A stretch of DNA of 64,000 bases from Chamaelirium japonicum (lineage: Eukaryota > Streptophyta > Magnoliopsida > Liliales > Melanthiaceae): contig OX393551.1 of assembly GCA_947650365.1 (NCBI GenBank), positions 89,316,697 through 89,380,696 of the forward strand, written 5' to 3'. The notes under the pieces are model-generated. The model had not been told where the DNA came from. It saw nothing but the letters and a program-made list of their open reading frames with translations, and did not search any database. The first letter of the stretch is position 1; every line of letters begins with the position of its first letter. The translations under genes and the position numbers were made by a program. Of the stretch, positions 33,602 to 45,589 are shown piece by piece.

Positions 33602-36391
33602 CTAGCTTTGTGAGAGCTGGTCGGTGCTGATGCTGAGCTGCCTTATTGTTTGGATGGGTATGATGTTGACAATAGAGCCACAGTCCAACAAGATTCGATT
33701 TACCGGCTTCTTCTTGATGTACACCGAGACGTAGATGGGCCGGTTGTGCAGTCGTGCTCTGAGTTGCACATCTTCGTCTGAGAAGGTTATTGCTGTATCG
33801 CAGGAGGTAACCGTTCTGTTCTTCTCACCATCTTTCCTCTTTCTCTTGAAGTTGTCAGGATCCATCAAGACTGCGACCATTGCTAGGCGAGCTTTCTTCG
33901 GTAGGTGCAATACCTCTATGAGCGGCAAGTGCAAGATAGTCTTGTAGTGGGAAGCGGTGCCCTTCTTGTCGGAGTCATCCCTCTCGCCGTCGGAGTCGCC
34001 TTCTTCAGAAAACTCGATCCCGCCTTTCTCTCTCGGTATCTCGTGAACTTCGATCATGCAACAGGAGACTCTGAGATAATGATCGGGTAGGAGAAAGTGA
34101 TCGGGAAAGAATTCTTGCAGCATTGCCAGTTCCGGAGGGCTTAACTGGAGGAGGTCATTTGGATGTGCTGGCAGTACTTTGAACGCCTTTCTGGCTGGAG
34201 CTTTGCTTTTCTTCTTATAGGTGCTTCGTTCGGGGAGCTTTCTTATCACCCGATCTAGCTTATGACGTCTTGTAGGCTATGGCCGTCGCCTTAAAGGTAT
34301 CATGATCCATGCGTCTTCGTCAGTGGATTCTCCTTTGCTAAGGTGAAGGTTTGGAGTGACAGCTGCAGGTTTTTTATCGACCGGAGAAGCTTGTTCATCT
34401 AGAGGCTCTACTGACTCGTCTTCTGATCCCTAGCCATTGGGCTTGATTTCTCCAATCGAAATGGATGAGGGCTTGGAGTAGAGAACGTAGTAATCTAATT
34501 TACCCGAGGGCTGGCCCAACAGGCCGACCTCTAGATCTCCCAGCTCGTACCTTTCTTGGAGAGTACATTGGGATGCAGCCTTACTAAGAAGGACTTGCTC
34601 TTTCAGAGGTTCTGCAGGCTTATTCTCCGATCCCCAGTCGGTTGGCGTGATTTTCCCCATTGAGACTGATAGAGGCTGGGAGTAGAGAACGTAGTAATTG
34701 AACTTACCCGAGGGTTGGCCCAATAGGCTGACCTCTGGATCTCCTTGCTCGTACCTTTCTTGGAGAGTACGTTAGGATGTAGCTTTGCTCGGGAGGGGTG
34801 CTGACATGAGTGACGGTTGCCCCCGGGGCAATGGTGTTTCATTTCTAGCAAGCGCAGGAGTATGTCGTCGTCACTTGGAGACCTCTGGTTGTGAAGCAGA
34901 CTTTGCAATTAGCCTTTGACAGTTGATGCACAACTTGGGCGTTCTCCGTCGTGCAGATAAAAGTACTGGCGTAAAGGAACCGAAAGTGATGGACTTCATA
35001 TTTAGTATAGCGACATCACTGGAGTTGATCTCTATCTTCCCTTGCTTTGCGAGGGCTATGATTCTCTCTTTGAAGACGAAGCACTTCTCGATGGGATGAC
35101 TAACCACTCGGTGGTATTTGCAGAAAAGAGGGTTATCGACACGATGCATTTGCTCGGGCCTTTTTGACGGAGGAAGCTCGATCATCTTCTCCTGCAGCAA
35201 CTGGTCGAACATGGAGGAGACTTCTGAGTCCGGGAAATGATACTCCTTTGCTTTGAGCTCATCGAGAGTCATCCTTGGTTATCTTTGAGGCTGAGGCGGC
35301 GGTATGGCGGCCCCTTTTTCTTGATCTGGCTTGCCACTGATTTTGAGTGGTTTGGAGATTGAAGCGATGTCGGCAACGTTAACTTGCTTTGATTTTGGTA
35401 CCGGCGGTTTGTCCTTCTCCACCTTCAGAATATCTTTGTTCTTCGAGTCCCCGCAATTTGCTAAGCTGAGCTCCATATCGTAAGCTCGAGTTGTGAGTTC
35501 TTCGAAGGACCGAGGCTTGTTCCCTTTGAGGATGCAGAGCAAGCGCCAATGTATGCCTTGGGTGCATATCTCGATGACCGAGTCTTCGGACAAGCGTTCT
35601 CATGAATTTAGCACAAGGTTCCTCCAACGATCGATATAGTTGATCACCGGCTCGTCCTTCTTTTGCTTGACGGCCGAAAGCTTGGTCATGCTAACGATGC
35701 ATCGGGTGCTGTATAAGCGGTTGAGGAACTCCCTCTCCATCTGGTGCCAGCTATCGATGGATCCTGGTAGAAGATCAACATACCAGCCAAACACATTATC
35801 TTTGAGGGTGCGAACGAACTGCTTTACCATCTCGTCGCCGTATGTGCTGGCATTGCTGCAAGTTTCGACGAAGTGGGTGACATGCTGCCTTAGGTTGCCT
35901 TTCTCGTTGAAGTGTTGGAACTTTGGTGGCTGAAATCCGGTAGGAAAACGCAGCTGCTGGATCCTTACAGTGTAAGACTTCGAATAGGCTGCCATGATTG
36001 GAGGAAGACTATTGCCATGGGAGTGCATCATGTCGGCCACCAATGATTGTATCTGCTGGGCAGTCATTATTGCCACTACTGGCGGTTGTGTGGCCATCGA
36101 GACTGGTACTGTAGAGATGACCTCTACTGGGACGGGAGCTGAAGAGAGTGCAGGAGTAGTCGCTAGAATCATCAGGATAGCTTCTACCGGAGTGGGAGTT
36201 GAAGACAGAGTTGGAGCGGCTATCGAAGAAGCAGGAGGTTGATTGACTGCTACGGCATCCCTTGCACTCAGCCTTTGGAGCAAAGTATTGATGTGACGGT
36301 CCTTCTCTTTTATCAGCCGAGTAATTTGCGCCATGTGCTCACCCATTTGCAAGACTTGGAGCTGAAGAGCGGACGGGGGATGATGACGCAA
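33602..36391 (-). pseudogene. Decayed Tat gag-protease of the old element
   Basis: Minus strand. The gag domain (36391-35600) includes PTGFQPPKFQHFNEKGN, FVETCSNA and WHQMEREFLNRLYST, a well-known plant gypsy gag pattern. A further gag segment (35593-34871) has the zinc-like CKYHRVVSHPIEKC. The protease (34249-33602) carries the active-site region RILLDCGSIVNIIP. It is fragmented and not functional. A short internal duplication of about 185 bp is seen at 34430-34760, where the GLLGQPSGK-type text occurs twice. Confidence 0.85.
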
Positions 36392-36850
36392 AACATCTTG
36401 ATGTTACTTTTCTGTATCTTTATCGTCGGAGACGTAGTTGTGCTGACTCGCTTCTGCTTGATGACGGACGTTTGGCCCCTGCAGAGAAGGTGCAAAGTCT
36501 GTTGGAGAACCCAACTGGGCTCGGGGTTGGGACTGGTCCTCCCTAAATTTTTGGACATGGATTCCAGGATTGACGCTCGTTTCTTCATACACCAACGCCT
36601 CTTCGGTGCTTTGGCGAGCATCTTCGGTAGCAGTTACTAGCGTGAAACATCCGCAAGAGTTCGAGTATGCTGAGTGTAGACATGTACTACCGGGGGAACA
36701 TCATCCTCTTGGTTTTCTGGATCACTGTATCGGAGTACCAAAATCTCGATGACAGCAGATAGGCTTGGAACAAACGTATCATTGTTCATCCCGGTCATGG
36801 CGAAACTTGAGGCAACTCCTTTTTAGATGTACGGATAAAAGGAGAGGATG

Positions 36851-36868
36851 GTTCCCCTGGGCGTGCCA
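36851..36868 (-). other. Primer binding site of the old Tat element
   Basis: Minus-strand TGGCACGCCCAGGGGAAC lies six bases inside the LTR end. TGGCACGCCC-type sites are common in plant gypsy elements. It differs from the TGGCGCCGT site of the young Tat element. Confidence 0.7.
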
Positions 36869-37744
36869 GAAATTTGTATGCGTAGAAAAAGACTAGGGTC
36901 GTCTTTATTGCACAAAACGAGATTACAGAGGTCGGGATCTTGGGACTCGGGGGTGGTGAGCCGGGTGCGGCAAAGATTTGATCAGGAAATTATAGGAGAG
37001 ATCCTCTGGAGGGTCCCTTTGATCTGCGTCTCCACTTTACTTTGTACGAGAGCTCTGAAGGGGTTACCCAAGACAGCGATCTTTATAGGGTGAGGGTTTC
37101 TTGAGAGGCTAAGAATTTATCACCGTTGCTTTTGTCCCTTCCGTGCTTTGTGCTTTTCGGCTAGAGGGTTTTTGGCTTTGATCCTTGGTCTTCTTAGTCT
37201 CCATCGGCTCTGGCTAGATCTCAATGTCCTTGATCATCGATTCACGGCGTCGATCGTGCTTTTGGCATCGGCTTTGGCTTTGGCTTTGGCTTTGCTTTGG
37301 CGTGACTCTGGTTTTTGTATTGCTTTGGCGCTTGCGCTTGAACGTAGGCGGGTAGAGGCTTGCAATACTTTAGTTCTTTCGGGCTTCGCATCGTATCGGC
37401 TAGAACGTGCAGTGCTTTGCTCGTGACCGTCGTAGTTGCTTGGTTTTGGCACTTGTGTTGCTTTGGCATGGGCTTTATCGGTGCTTTTGCATCAGCTTAT
37501 TGCATTAGCTTTTGCTTTGGCGTTGGCTCGATCTTCTTCTTGAACGGCGATGGCTAACTCCAAGGCTTTTTTATTCCTCTGACTTCCTCGACGATTATCG
37601 CGTCGGCTTGACTTTTTCTCTTCTTCAGTTTTCTTTAGCTTGATCGGAGTCGAAGGCTTTGTTTTGGAGACGACGGGTGTAGCACCGCCTCGGATATCCT
37701 TCTCCAAGCTTTCTTATTTGTGAATGGAGCGGACGTTGTTGAAG

Positions 37745-38115
37745 ATGACGAGGTGATGCCGCTTCGATCTTCTTCTCCAGGCTTTTGGGATTGATCGGAG
37801 TTGAAGGCTTGGTGAAAACGACGGGGTGATGCCGCTTCGATCTTCTTCTCCAGGCTTTTGGGCTTGATCGGAGTCGAAGGCTTGATGAAGACGATGAGGT
37901 GATGCCGCTTCGATCTTCTTCTCTAGCCTTTGCTTCTGGCATCTTTGGAGTTGAAGGTTTGTTGAAGACGATGGGGTGATGCCGCTTCAATCTTCTTCTT
38001 CGGCCTTTGCTTCTGGCGTCTTCAGAGTTGAAGATTTATTGAAGACGACGGGGTGATGCCGCTTCAATCCTCTTCTCCGGCCTTTGCTTTTGGCGTCTTC
38101 GGAGTTGAAGATTTC
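37745..38115. repeat. About five 75-bp tandem repeats inside the LTR
   Basis: The phrase GGTGATGCCGCTTCGATCTT recurs about every 74-76 bp, with TTCTCC(A/G)GGC and GGAGTTGAAG between. It lies downstream of the TATA box in the element's direction, so it would be transcribed. Confidence 0.85.
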
Positions 38116-38340
38116 TTCTTCTCCGAGCTTTCTCCTCCGTGCACAGAGTCGAAGGGTTGATCTTCTTGTGTAAGGGTCTTCACGTTGATGAGGACTTTCA
38201 ATGGACTAAGCCGGTCCCAAAGGGATTGGCTTGCCCGAGCCTCGTGAAGCCTTGGGTTGTTGAAGGCGTGTCTCCTCCTTTGCAGAGCTTATTTGCTTCT
38301 GTCTTCGACTTCGACCCCTTGATCCTTCCCCCTCCTCCTC

Positions 38341-38348
38341 TATTTATA
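38341..38348 (-). promoter_or_regulatory. LTR TATA box (TATAAATA)
   Basis: Minus-strand TATAAATA, 554 bp into the LTR. Confidence 0.65.
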
Positions 38349-38635
38349 AGTGAAGGGGGGGTGGGGAGAGATATAAGAAGGTTTATTTAAATTCCTTGAT
38401 TATCTTTCTCATAAATACCTAAGATTCATTCCCTCATTTATGGGATAATAAACCTTCATTTATTTTCCTTTTCTGGCGGAGTAGTTATGGCTCAATCATT
38501 TTGAATTTTATTTGAAATCCTGCACATTAAATTGATGGCGACCCGGCTTCCTTTCTTGTTCGTCGGATCGAGGTATTGACATAGATCCACGTTTGTGTTG
38601 ACGTCTATGCAACCTCCCCCCGCTCATGGCGGTTA

Positions 38636-38704
38636 TTTCATTTTTCTTCTTTTTCTTCCTTTCTTTCTTTTCTTTCTTTCTTTTCTTTCTTTCTTTCTTT
38701 CTTG
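38636..38704. repeat. (TTTC)n microsatellite
   Basis: Imperfect TTTC/TTCTT run of about 70 bp inside the LTR. Confidence 0.9.
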
Positions 38705-38902
38705 TTTGGGCCGGCCGCTCCCTACCCGTGGGTAGGGGGCACGGTTTTCCAAGGGGGGCCAGGTGGCCCCCACTTGCGGTGGGTTCACTAGACCCCTCTT
38801 TTGGCTCGAGTCGGGTGCTGCGGGTTCGGGTTCGTGTCGGGTTTGCCCCCGGGTCGGTGCACGCGAGTCGGGTTTGGATTTGATAATTTTTGTGTGTCTA
38901 CA

Positions 38903-39407
38903 GGGGCCCAAAACCCTGGCCCCCTAGGAACGACATAAATAGGAGAAAAAGGAAAGGGCCCGGCCACAACTTGTATACGCAAGGTGGGAGTGGCCGGCTA
39001 CCAATAGAAGGATGAGGGGGGGGGGGGGGATTTCGGTCACAAGGGAAGTCCTAGCCGTCCACCCTTCTCCTCTCTCCTCTCTCCTCTCCATCGTCTCTCT
39101 TTCTTGCTTGTGGGGTTTGGACATGGATACATCTTCCTCATGTGGTGAATAATCTAGAACCCAAATATTCTGCTCTATTTCTGCCATTAATCTTCCGTCC
39201 TATTTCTTTGCCCATGTCTGCCCCACAAGTCACGTCCGTTGGCTACGGACGGCTGTAGCTCGGCGGGCAGAGAAATGAGCAGAAAATTTGGGTTCGTGAA
39301 TCGATTCCGGTCCAAACCGGGTAATTGATCGGTCCAGCTCGCTGCAAAACCCTAGCGGGCACTCCAAGCCTCGCCTCTGGCCTTTCTGCAGCACAACACA
39401 GCCCAGG
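38903..39407 (+). promoter_or_regulatory. LTV1 upstream region with telo-box
   Basis: 505 bp between the old Tat LTR and the LTV1 start codon. A telo-box (AAACCCTA) is at 39347-39354. TGGGCY site-II-like hexamers occur in reverse at 38905-38910 and 39400-39405. A CT-rich stretch (39061-39110) and a poly-G run (about 39017-39030) are also present. Telo-boxes paired with site II elements are known in promoters of plant ribosomal-protein and ribosome-biogenesis genes, which fits LTV1. The transcription start cannot be fixed from sequence. Confidence 0.6.
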
Positions 39408-42400
39408 ATGGGGAGAAAGAAGTTCATCGACAAGAAGAAGTCGGCCACGTTCCAGCTCCTCGCTCGCGATTCCTCCACCCTTCCCGACGCCACCGCCTCC
39501 GGCGACGCGACCCTCACCGACCGCGTCTTCGTCCGGGTCGACAACAACCCCTACTCTGTCCGGGGCCTCACCGACGGTAACAGTGACGGCGGAGATGCTT
39601 ACCCTGAAGGCAATGACTCAGACTCCATCTTTGCTGATGCGCCGGGCGACACTGACGACGATGGTAGCTGCCCGCTGCCTTGGATCGGCGGCGTTGCTTC
39701 ACGGGACCGCACCGGAGGACCCCTTCTGGACCACGTGAGGAGGGAAATACTAGAGCTCGGGTTTCCAGACGACGGTTATAACTACCTTCTCCACCTGAGG
39801 GAGATAAAGAACTCCGGTGGCGGCTCTTCGTACTACCACAACAGCAAGGCCAAGCTGGATCAGATCCCCCTCGATGTTAAGGTACATATCGATGGGACCA
39901 ATTAGTTCGGGTAATTGAGAAATCTTTCTGATTTTTTTTTAATTCTGATTTTTTTTCCCATTCTGCACAGGCGTATGATGCTTCAAGGATAAGGATCAGT
40001 GGTGACCCTGATGAGGATTTGACGTGCACTGTTGCCTCAAAGTCGATCGGTATTAAGGTTCAGAAGGCGGTGGATTCGGATGTGGTGAGGTTGCTGGATG
40101 ATAGCGATCTGTCACGGTTTGGATCGGATGTGGAGGACTTGGAGGAGGATTTCGTGGTCAAGGCAAACCTCCCTGAAGGAGAGGAGGAGGAGGAGCAAGT
40201 AGAAGATGAGGAGTTCGAGGTCTTTAAAGGTGACGAGAAGTTGAACACAAAAGGAGAGTTTGCTGTTGGTACACATAGTTATTCCCTGGACCAAGAGAAT
40301 GAGTTTGCTCTGGGGGGTAGGGATGATGAGTTAGGAGATGGTGAAAAGCCAAGAGTTCGTCGCCTTCTTGATGAACAGTTTGATCTGGTGAATTGTCCCT
40401 TCCTCTTTTCTCTTAATGTCATATATTTTGGTATCTTGTAAATCATCTATATGTAGAATTGAGAATAAATAGTAAAAGAAAAACTAAGTAAATCATATTG
40501 TGTTGGTACAGACATTGTTTCAATGACCTTAACCTTTCCGGACTAATTGAAGTTTCGGTCATTTCACTAATTTGTCAATGATTTATATCTTATTCATGAA
40601 GTCATTGCATTATCAATTGATTGATAGTATTTGTTGTTGTAGTTGATTTTGTGTAATTCTCAATATTTCTATTTTGAGTACATACCAGGATATGTATATC
40701 TATTGGTTTAAACTTTCATTTTTATTGTATTCTTCCTAGAAATTTGGCCAATTGCTATTTTGTTTTAAATTGTTCTACCTAGTCGAGTTTTTTCTTTATG
40801 TCGAACTAGGGATAAGGGGAAAAGCATCTTATCCTCATTATGTGGACACATATGCAAAGAGTCCAATATTAATGCATGTATGAGAGGCAAGGTCAACAAG
40901 AAGATTCAGAAACTCACACAAATACTAAATGGTACATAGAAGTAGTTTTGTTGGTTATATTAATGTTGCTTATTACAATATATATGCTTATTACAAATGT
41001 TTTTACTTTTTACCAACTATTATGTTAAGATTATGGTTTTGAACCTATGCTATCAAAATCGAGACTAGTCGGCAACTTGTCCCTAGGCGGCATTTTGCTG
41101 ACCAACTAATCCAGATTCCTTCATAGCTGGGCGGAACCCCGACTAGGCCCCGACTAGCGACTGGGACTAGTCGGGATTTTTTTTTGCAAGGTACACGTTT
41201 AGTCTTGAGTCTCTACAAACAAATATTTTTTTTTGCAAGGAGTCTGCAAGCAATTTTTTTTTTTGGGATTTTTTTGTATTGCCTCGAAGTCTTGAGTCGC
41301 AACTATGCCTTTTCCCTATTGATTATCCGTTGGGGACCTGAAAATCTGAGATAAAAAATAGACAAATAATTATGATTTATTTGTTGATATCCATATAACC
41401 CTATAATCAAAATTGGGGTTGTTACTTCACAGATTAAACATCAACAAACAAATATTGTGATGAATTCTTAGTTCTGAGTTTTTTGACATTGGCATGAAGC
41501 CAATACAACTATGTTCTATTACTTGTGTATTTATACCCATACTGTGATGTGTGAAGGCATGCATTGTTATTGACCAACTAATATCATATACTTATTGACA
41601 TTTATGCTAGTTCATATATCATATATATTTAGGGAGGGGGGAGGAGTTAGAATAAGATTTGGCCTACTAGTCCCGACTATTCCTAATCGGTCCTTGGCCG
41701 ACTACCGACTTTGACTGCATAGTTTTGAACTACGAGGGAAAAAAATGACTAATGAGAAGTGATTTGAAGTGATTGGAGCCAATTAAAATGTGAGTATCAG
41801 TCGCAGTATCGGCCCGCATCGACCGATACGTACTTGTATGTGCTGAGTCTTCTGACTAGTATTGGTCATTAAAAAAAAAATCTAAACTTGAAAAAAAGGA
41901 AATAACCCCGGACCCATATAGCTGATACCTATATGTAACACATATATAATTAGCATATATATATAAGGGAAAGGGGTTGGTGTACTTGAGTTCACAAATG
42001 AATGGTGAGACAAGGTTTACATTACGCCATGTGTCCACTGAAAAGACATAAAGCATGTATGAGGGGACATGTATTTAAGAGGGATGACCACTGAGGAGAC
42101 ATAAAACAAAAAGTAAAAGAAAACACGGCACGTGTCATCTGGAAAACTTAAGTTCACCAACTTAATCATGAACTCGAGTTCAACTTCCCAGCCCTCTGTA
42201 TATAAATACAAGCATATTAGCCGGTACCGGGTATCTGTACCAGAGGGGTGTGATTCGGTACCGGTTGGGCCAAAACCGGTACGTATCGGTATCGGTCGAT
42301 AATTAATACCATGATTGGAGCTAGCATCATTGGAGCATGATGGGATATGAGGCTTCTTATAGGAGTAATGAGCGAATTTGGTCCTAACAATTAGAGATAA

Positions 42401-45400
42401 GATAAGGAGGTAAGTCGTGGTTCATTTTCCAATCCATAGAAGCTCAAGGAGATTTTTGTTCTTTGAGATGGAAATATAGCATCGTGAAGCCAGATTGGTC
42501 TTAGATAGGTTCACTATTTTTCTTAATTTTATTGGGCTTATATTGGGTTGAGTACAATACTTTCATGTTTGAAACCCTTGGGACTAGCTAATTTTGTTAG
42601 GGCCAACTCAACAGCAAGCGATTTTCTACATTCCACACCATTTGCCTATACTGTACTGATTCAGGACCATGCCATCCTGTTCCTGGCTGGGTCGATCCAA
42701 ATTGGTCATGCCAGCCGACGATGTTCTCTCTGTTATTAAAAACTCTGATTTTTTGCATAAGTCTCGATTAAAAAACGACTTATTCAGTAAACGTTCTCTA
42801 CATGACTCTTTCCCGTTTTTATGAAAAAGTCGCGATTTTATGAAAATATCACGATTTTCATGTTTTAATCCCGATTTACGCATTTTAATTCCGATTAATT
42901 GTGTTTTAATTCTGTCGTTTATTGCTCAAAAAATCTATTGTAAGATATCTATATATAAATATGTTCTAAAATTCTAAAGTTTGTTTCCTGACTCTATCTT
43001 GATCTTTCCGACTTTTTTCCGATTTTTTTGACATCTCCATAGCTGATTTTTTCTTGACTTCCGACTTGGTAACTATGACTTGTTCTTGCCAACATGACCA
43101 TCTTACAAACAAAGCACAAGTCTAGACCAACTGCACAAATGTTTCTGTATGGAACCTTATTCACCGTCCAAATTGTCCCAACATATGCATCACGAACAAA
43201 GAGCAAGTCTGAATCAACTGCACAAATGTTCTTGTCCGGAACCTGATTCACTGTCCATATTACCCCAGCAAATGTTTCTGCATCAGCCTGTGTTTCTATT
43301 ATGCTCACGCCAATCATAAGCGGCTGTGATGATTTCTTGTGGGGAGGTGCCTGTATTAGTGGCCTCCGAAATGAGACAATAGGAAAACACTAGCTTATTA
43401 TAGGTTCTGCAGAGTGCAGAGACTGCGAAGAACTAGTCCTATATTATATATGTGACTTACTTCCATATTTTTTATATAACATTATGAACAGGAATTTTAT
43501 TTGTTATTACAGATGTATCTATTCTTTTTTTGTTACGTGTTAAGAGTGCCATGTTCTGAATTAATTTGATGTACAAGTCTTCCGCTGTTTACATTGCTTT
43601 GTTTCCCAAGTGCCACCAACTATATATTTTCTTCTATAACATTCTAATATGTTTGTATAGAATATTCAATTACATATAATAGTTACCTATCTGTATCCTT
43701 CTTGTTCATGCATCTATATTTCTGGAGCCGGCATGGACATATTGGTGATGGAAATGGGTGTTGTATCATCTGACAACACCTATATCAGCTTCTATGTAGT
43801 TAGTTCCATATTTCACAGAGGAACATTATGCTCTCATGGTACTTTTTGAGTAATTGGCTCCCATAACTGGAAAAATAATCCTGTATCTTTAGATTTTTGA
43901 AAATTGAAATATTTACAGCTCACTTACATTTCCCTCTTTGTTTTTACATTTCCCTTTGTTTTTACAGCTCACCCTTCGAGAATATGATAATGATAGCAAT
44001 AGTGATGATGCTGGTTGTATGGATACTGAAGGGGAATTACTTGCCGCCAAGCTTAAAAATGCTCTTAAAGAGTACACACTGGATGATGTAGAACCGGAGG
44101 ATACGTATAAAGTTCCAGGAGATTTTCAAGGGTCAAGCACAGGCAAACAGCTGGATATATCTACTGATCTGATTCGCAGGTGTGTGGAGTATGCAGAAAT
44201 GTACTGTGATGATAACCAGGATAATGAAGCTGTGGTGGTGGTTGAGGAAAGCAGCGATGAATCTGAAAAGTGGGACTGTGAGACTATTGTTTCTACGTAT
44301 TCAAATCTCGATAACCACCCTGGGAAAATACAAGCTCCAGAAAACCCTAAAAGGAGAATTCCGAAAAGTCTCTCTAGAGATCCAATTACAGAAAGCAATG
44401 TGATTGCACTGCGAGGAAAGGAGAAGCTTCCCGTGGAGTTTTTGCCACACAGCAGACGATCTGTTGAAAAGGTGAAGGCAAAAGTGAGTTCGGTTGCTGA
44501 CAAGTATAAGAGGGGACCAAATGGCGAGGAGTCAAAGGAGGAAAAGAAAGAGCGCAAGGTAAAATTTTTGTGTATGTTTGACCCATTGGTTTAAGTGCTT
44601 TGTTTAATTAGATGTCAAACTTCAAAACGATTCGCAGTTTATTGGCTACTCATGTTGACAAAATCCCAAATTACTGCTATTTGTTTGTTAAAAATGGCAA
44701 ATGGCATTTGTTAAAAAAAGGTACTAATATTCATTGATATTTCTGTCATGTTAATTGGGTTGTGCTTGTGGTGCCACATGGTTACATCATTCATTACTCT
44801 ATGACTCTATGAGCCTAGAAATGTAACCCATGTATTCTACCATCTAATTTGAGTGGGTAAATTATACTTTACCCCCCTGAAGTTTAGCCAAAATCACTTA
44901 ATCCCCAGAAGTTTTTTTTTTGTTCCAAATCGGTCCCTATAGTTTTAAATGTTAGCAATTCCCCCTTTTGTCAATTACTAAATTCCTCTTTTGGTAATTT
45001 CTATCTAATCAAAACTGAATTAAAGGGGGCAAGCTGTAGTTTTTTAACTTTAGGGGGGGGGGGGGGGGTTAAGTGATTTTGGGATATACTTCAGGGCGGT
45101 TAAGTGATTTTGTAAGAGTTATTCGAGGTCACCTATCCCTGCCCTCTTGCCAACCGAGTTAAGAGCTCTTGATTAAAATTTAGTACTTTTGGAATAGATG
45201 GTCCCTTTTTTTTTGGTTGTGCATCATTAATCGCCAATCGGTTCTATGTTTTTTGGTAGTTTTTCCTCTTCTCCATGGTTAGATGCTTATATACTAAAAT
45301 GTCATTAGTTAATGTGCCTTGCAATGCTAAGGGTGCCATCATCATTATTGGAAGAGGGGGGGGGGGGGGATTTTCGATCTCCCATTTTCTTGTATAATAG

Positions 45401-45589
45401 CATTAACATGTGCAATTTGCTAAGCGCATATGTAAATTCTGTCACTTATCCATGCAGGCTGCTGTAAAATTAGAGAGAAGGGAAGCGCGACGTGCAAAGA
45501 AAGAATTGAAAGGTTTGTACAAATGTGAAACCCAGAGGGCCCAGATGGTTGCTTCTGTTTCAGGGCCATCTTCCATCCACCTTATGTAA
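39408..45589 (+). CDS. LTV1: LTV1, 40S ribosomal subunit assembly factor (four exons, 537 aa)
   Basis: Exons are 39408-39881, 39971-40387, 43968-44558 and 45458-45589; all introns are GT...AG and all junctions fall between codons. The product is 537 residues, a usual plant LTV1 length. The start is the first ATG of a canonical N terminus (MGRKKFIDKKKSATFQLLAR). Residues 228-238 are acidic. The family signature FDLLTLREYDNDS spans the exon 2/3 junction (about residues 295-307), KWDCETIVSTYSN lies near 400, and the basic C terminus (LERREARRAKKELKGLY, then SSIHLM) closes the protein. LTV1 binds the head of the pre-40S particle with uS3, helps position it, and is released after casein-kinase-1 phosphorylation; it works in nucleus and cytoplasm. 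The second intron is 3.6 kb and rich in repeats. The gene looks intact and is the only clear host gene here. Confidence 0.95.
41037..41740. mobile_element. MITE-like inverted-repeat element in LTV1 intron 2
   Basis: Left end GAACCTATGCTATCAAAATCG then GACTAGTCGGC; the right end in reverse complement reads AAAACTATGCAGTCAAAGTCGG then TAGTCGGCC. The arms are about 40 bp and imperfect. The interior repeats CGACTAG/CTAGTCG motifs. No coding capacity. The target duplication is not clear. Confidence 0.5.
43080..43290 (-). repeat. Two diverged tandem copies in LTV1 intron 2
   Basis: On the minus strand the text IWTVNQVPDKNICAVDSDL recurs as IWTVNKVPYRNICAVGLDL about 38 codons later, so a roughly 115-bp unit was duplicated. 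It might be a scrap of an older coding sequence lying antisense in the intron. No family was recognised. Confidence 0.5.
44854..45116. mobile_element. MITE-like inverted repeat in LTV1 intron 3
   Basis: The left end has ACCCCCCTGAAGTTTAGCC then AAAATCACTTAATCCCC; the right end returns GGGTTAAGTGATTTTGGGAT and ACTTCAGGGCGG. Poly-C and poly-G runs at matching places complete a foldback of about 260 bp. Sequences of this CTTAACCCC...CTGAAGTTT type are common in plant introns. Confidence 0.65.

Larger units (their letters stand above)
26446..38902 (-). mobile_element. Old, broken Ty3/gypsy Tat element with antisense PMD gene
   Basis: Minus-strand element. It has a 5' LTR (38902-36875), primer binding site, gag-protease (36391-33602), reverse transcriptase to integrase (32195-28912), and a plus-strand antisense gene (about 26490-28660). 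Its 3' LTR is missing; the left end abuts the truncated copia LTR at about 26445. The second RNase H (minus, 30542-30240) and the antisense gene place it in the Tat branch, but its LTR and primer site differ from those of the young element, so it is a different family. It is broken in many places (well over ten) and old. Confidence 0.85.
36875..38902 (-). repeat. 5' LTR of the old Tat element
   Basis: A 2.03 kb LTR. On the minus strand it starts TGTAGACACACAAAAATT and ends CTACGCATACA, followed by the primer site. A TATA box (TATAAATA) is at 38341-38348. The partner LTR is not in the window, so no target duplication can be tested. Confidence 0.75.
40388..43967 (+). other. LTV1 intron 2 (3.58 kb), repeat-filled
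   Basis: GT...AG intron ending in a pyrimidine-rich tract before TTTACAG. It contains an inverted-repeat element (41037-41740) and a second weaker inverted region around 41775-42320 (ATCGGTATCGG-type arms). It also holds a tandemly duplicated segment at about 43080-43290 and AT-rich filler. No other gene was seen in it. Confidence 0.85.
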
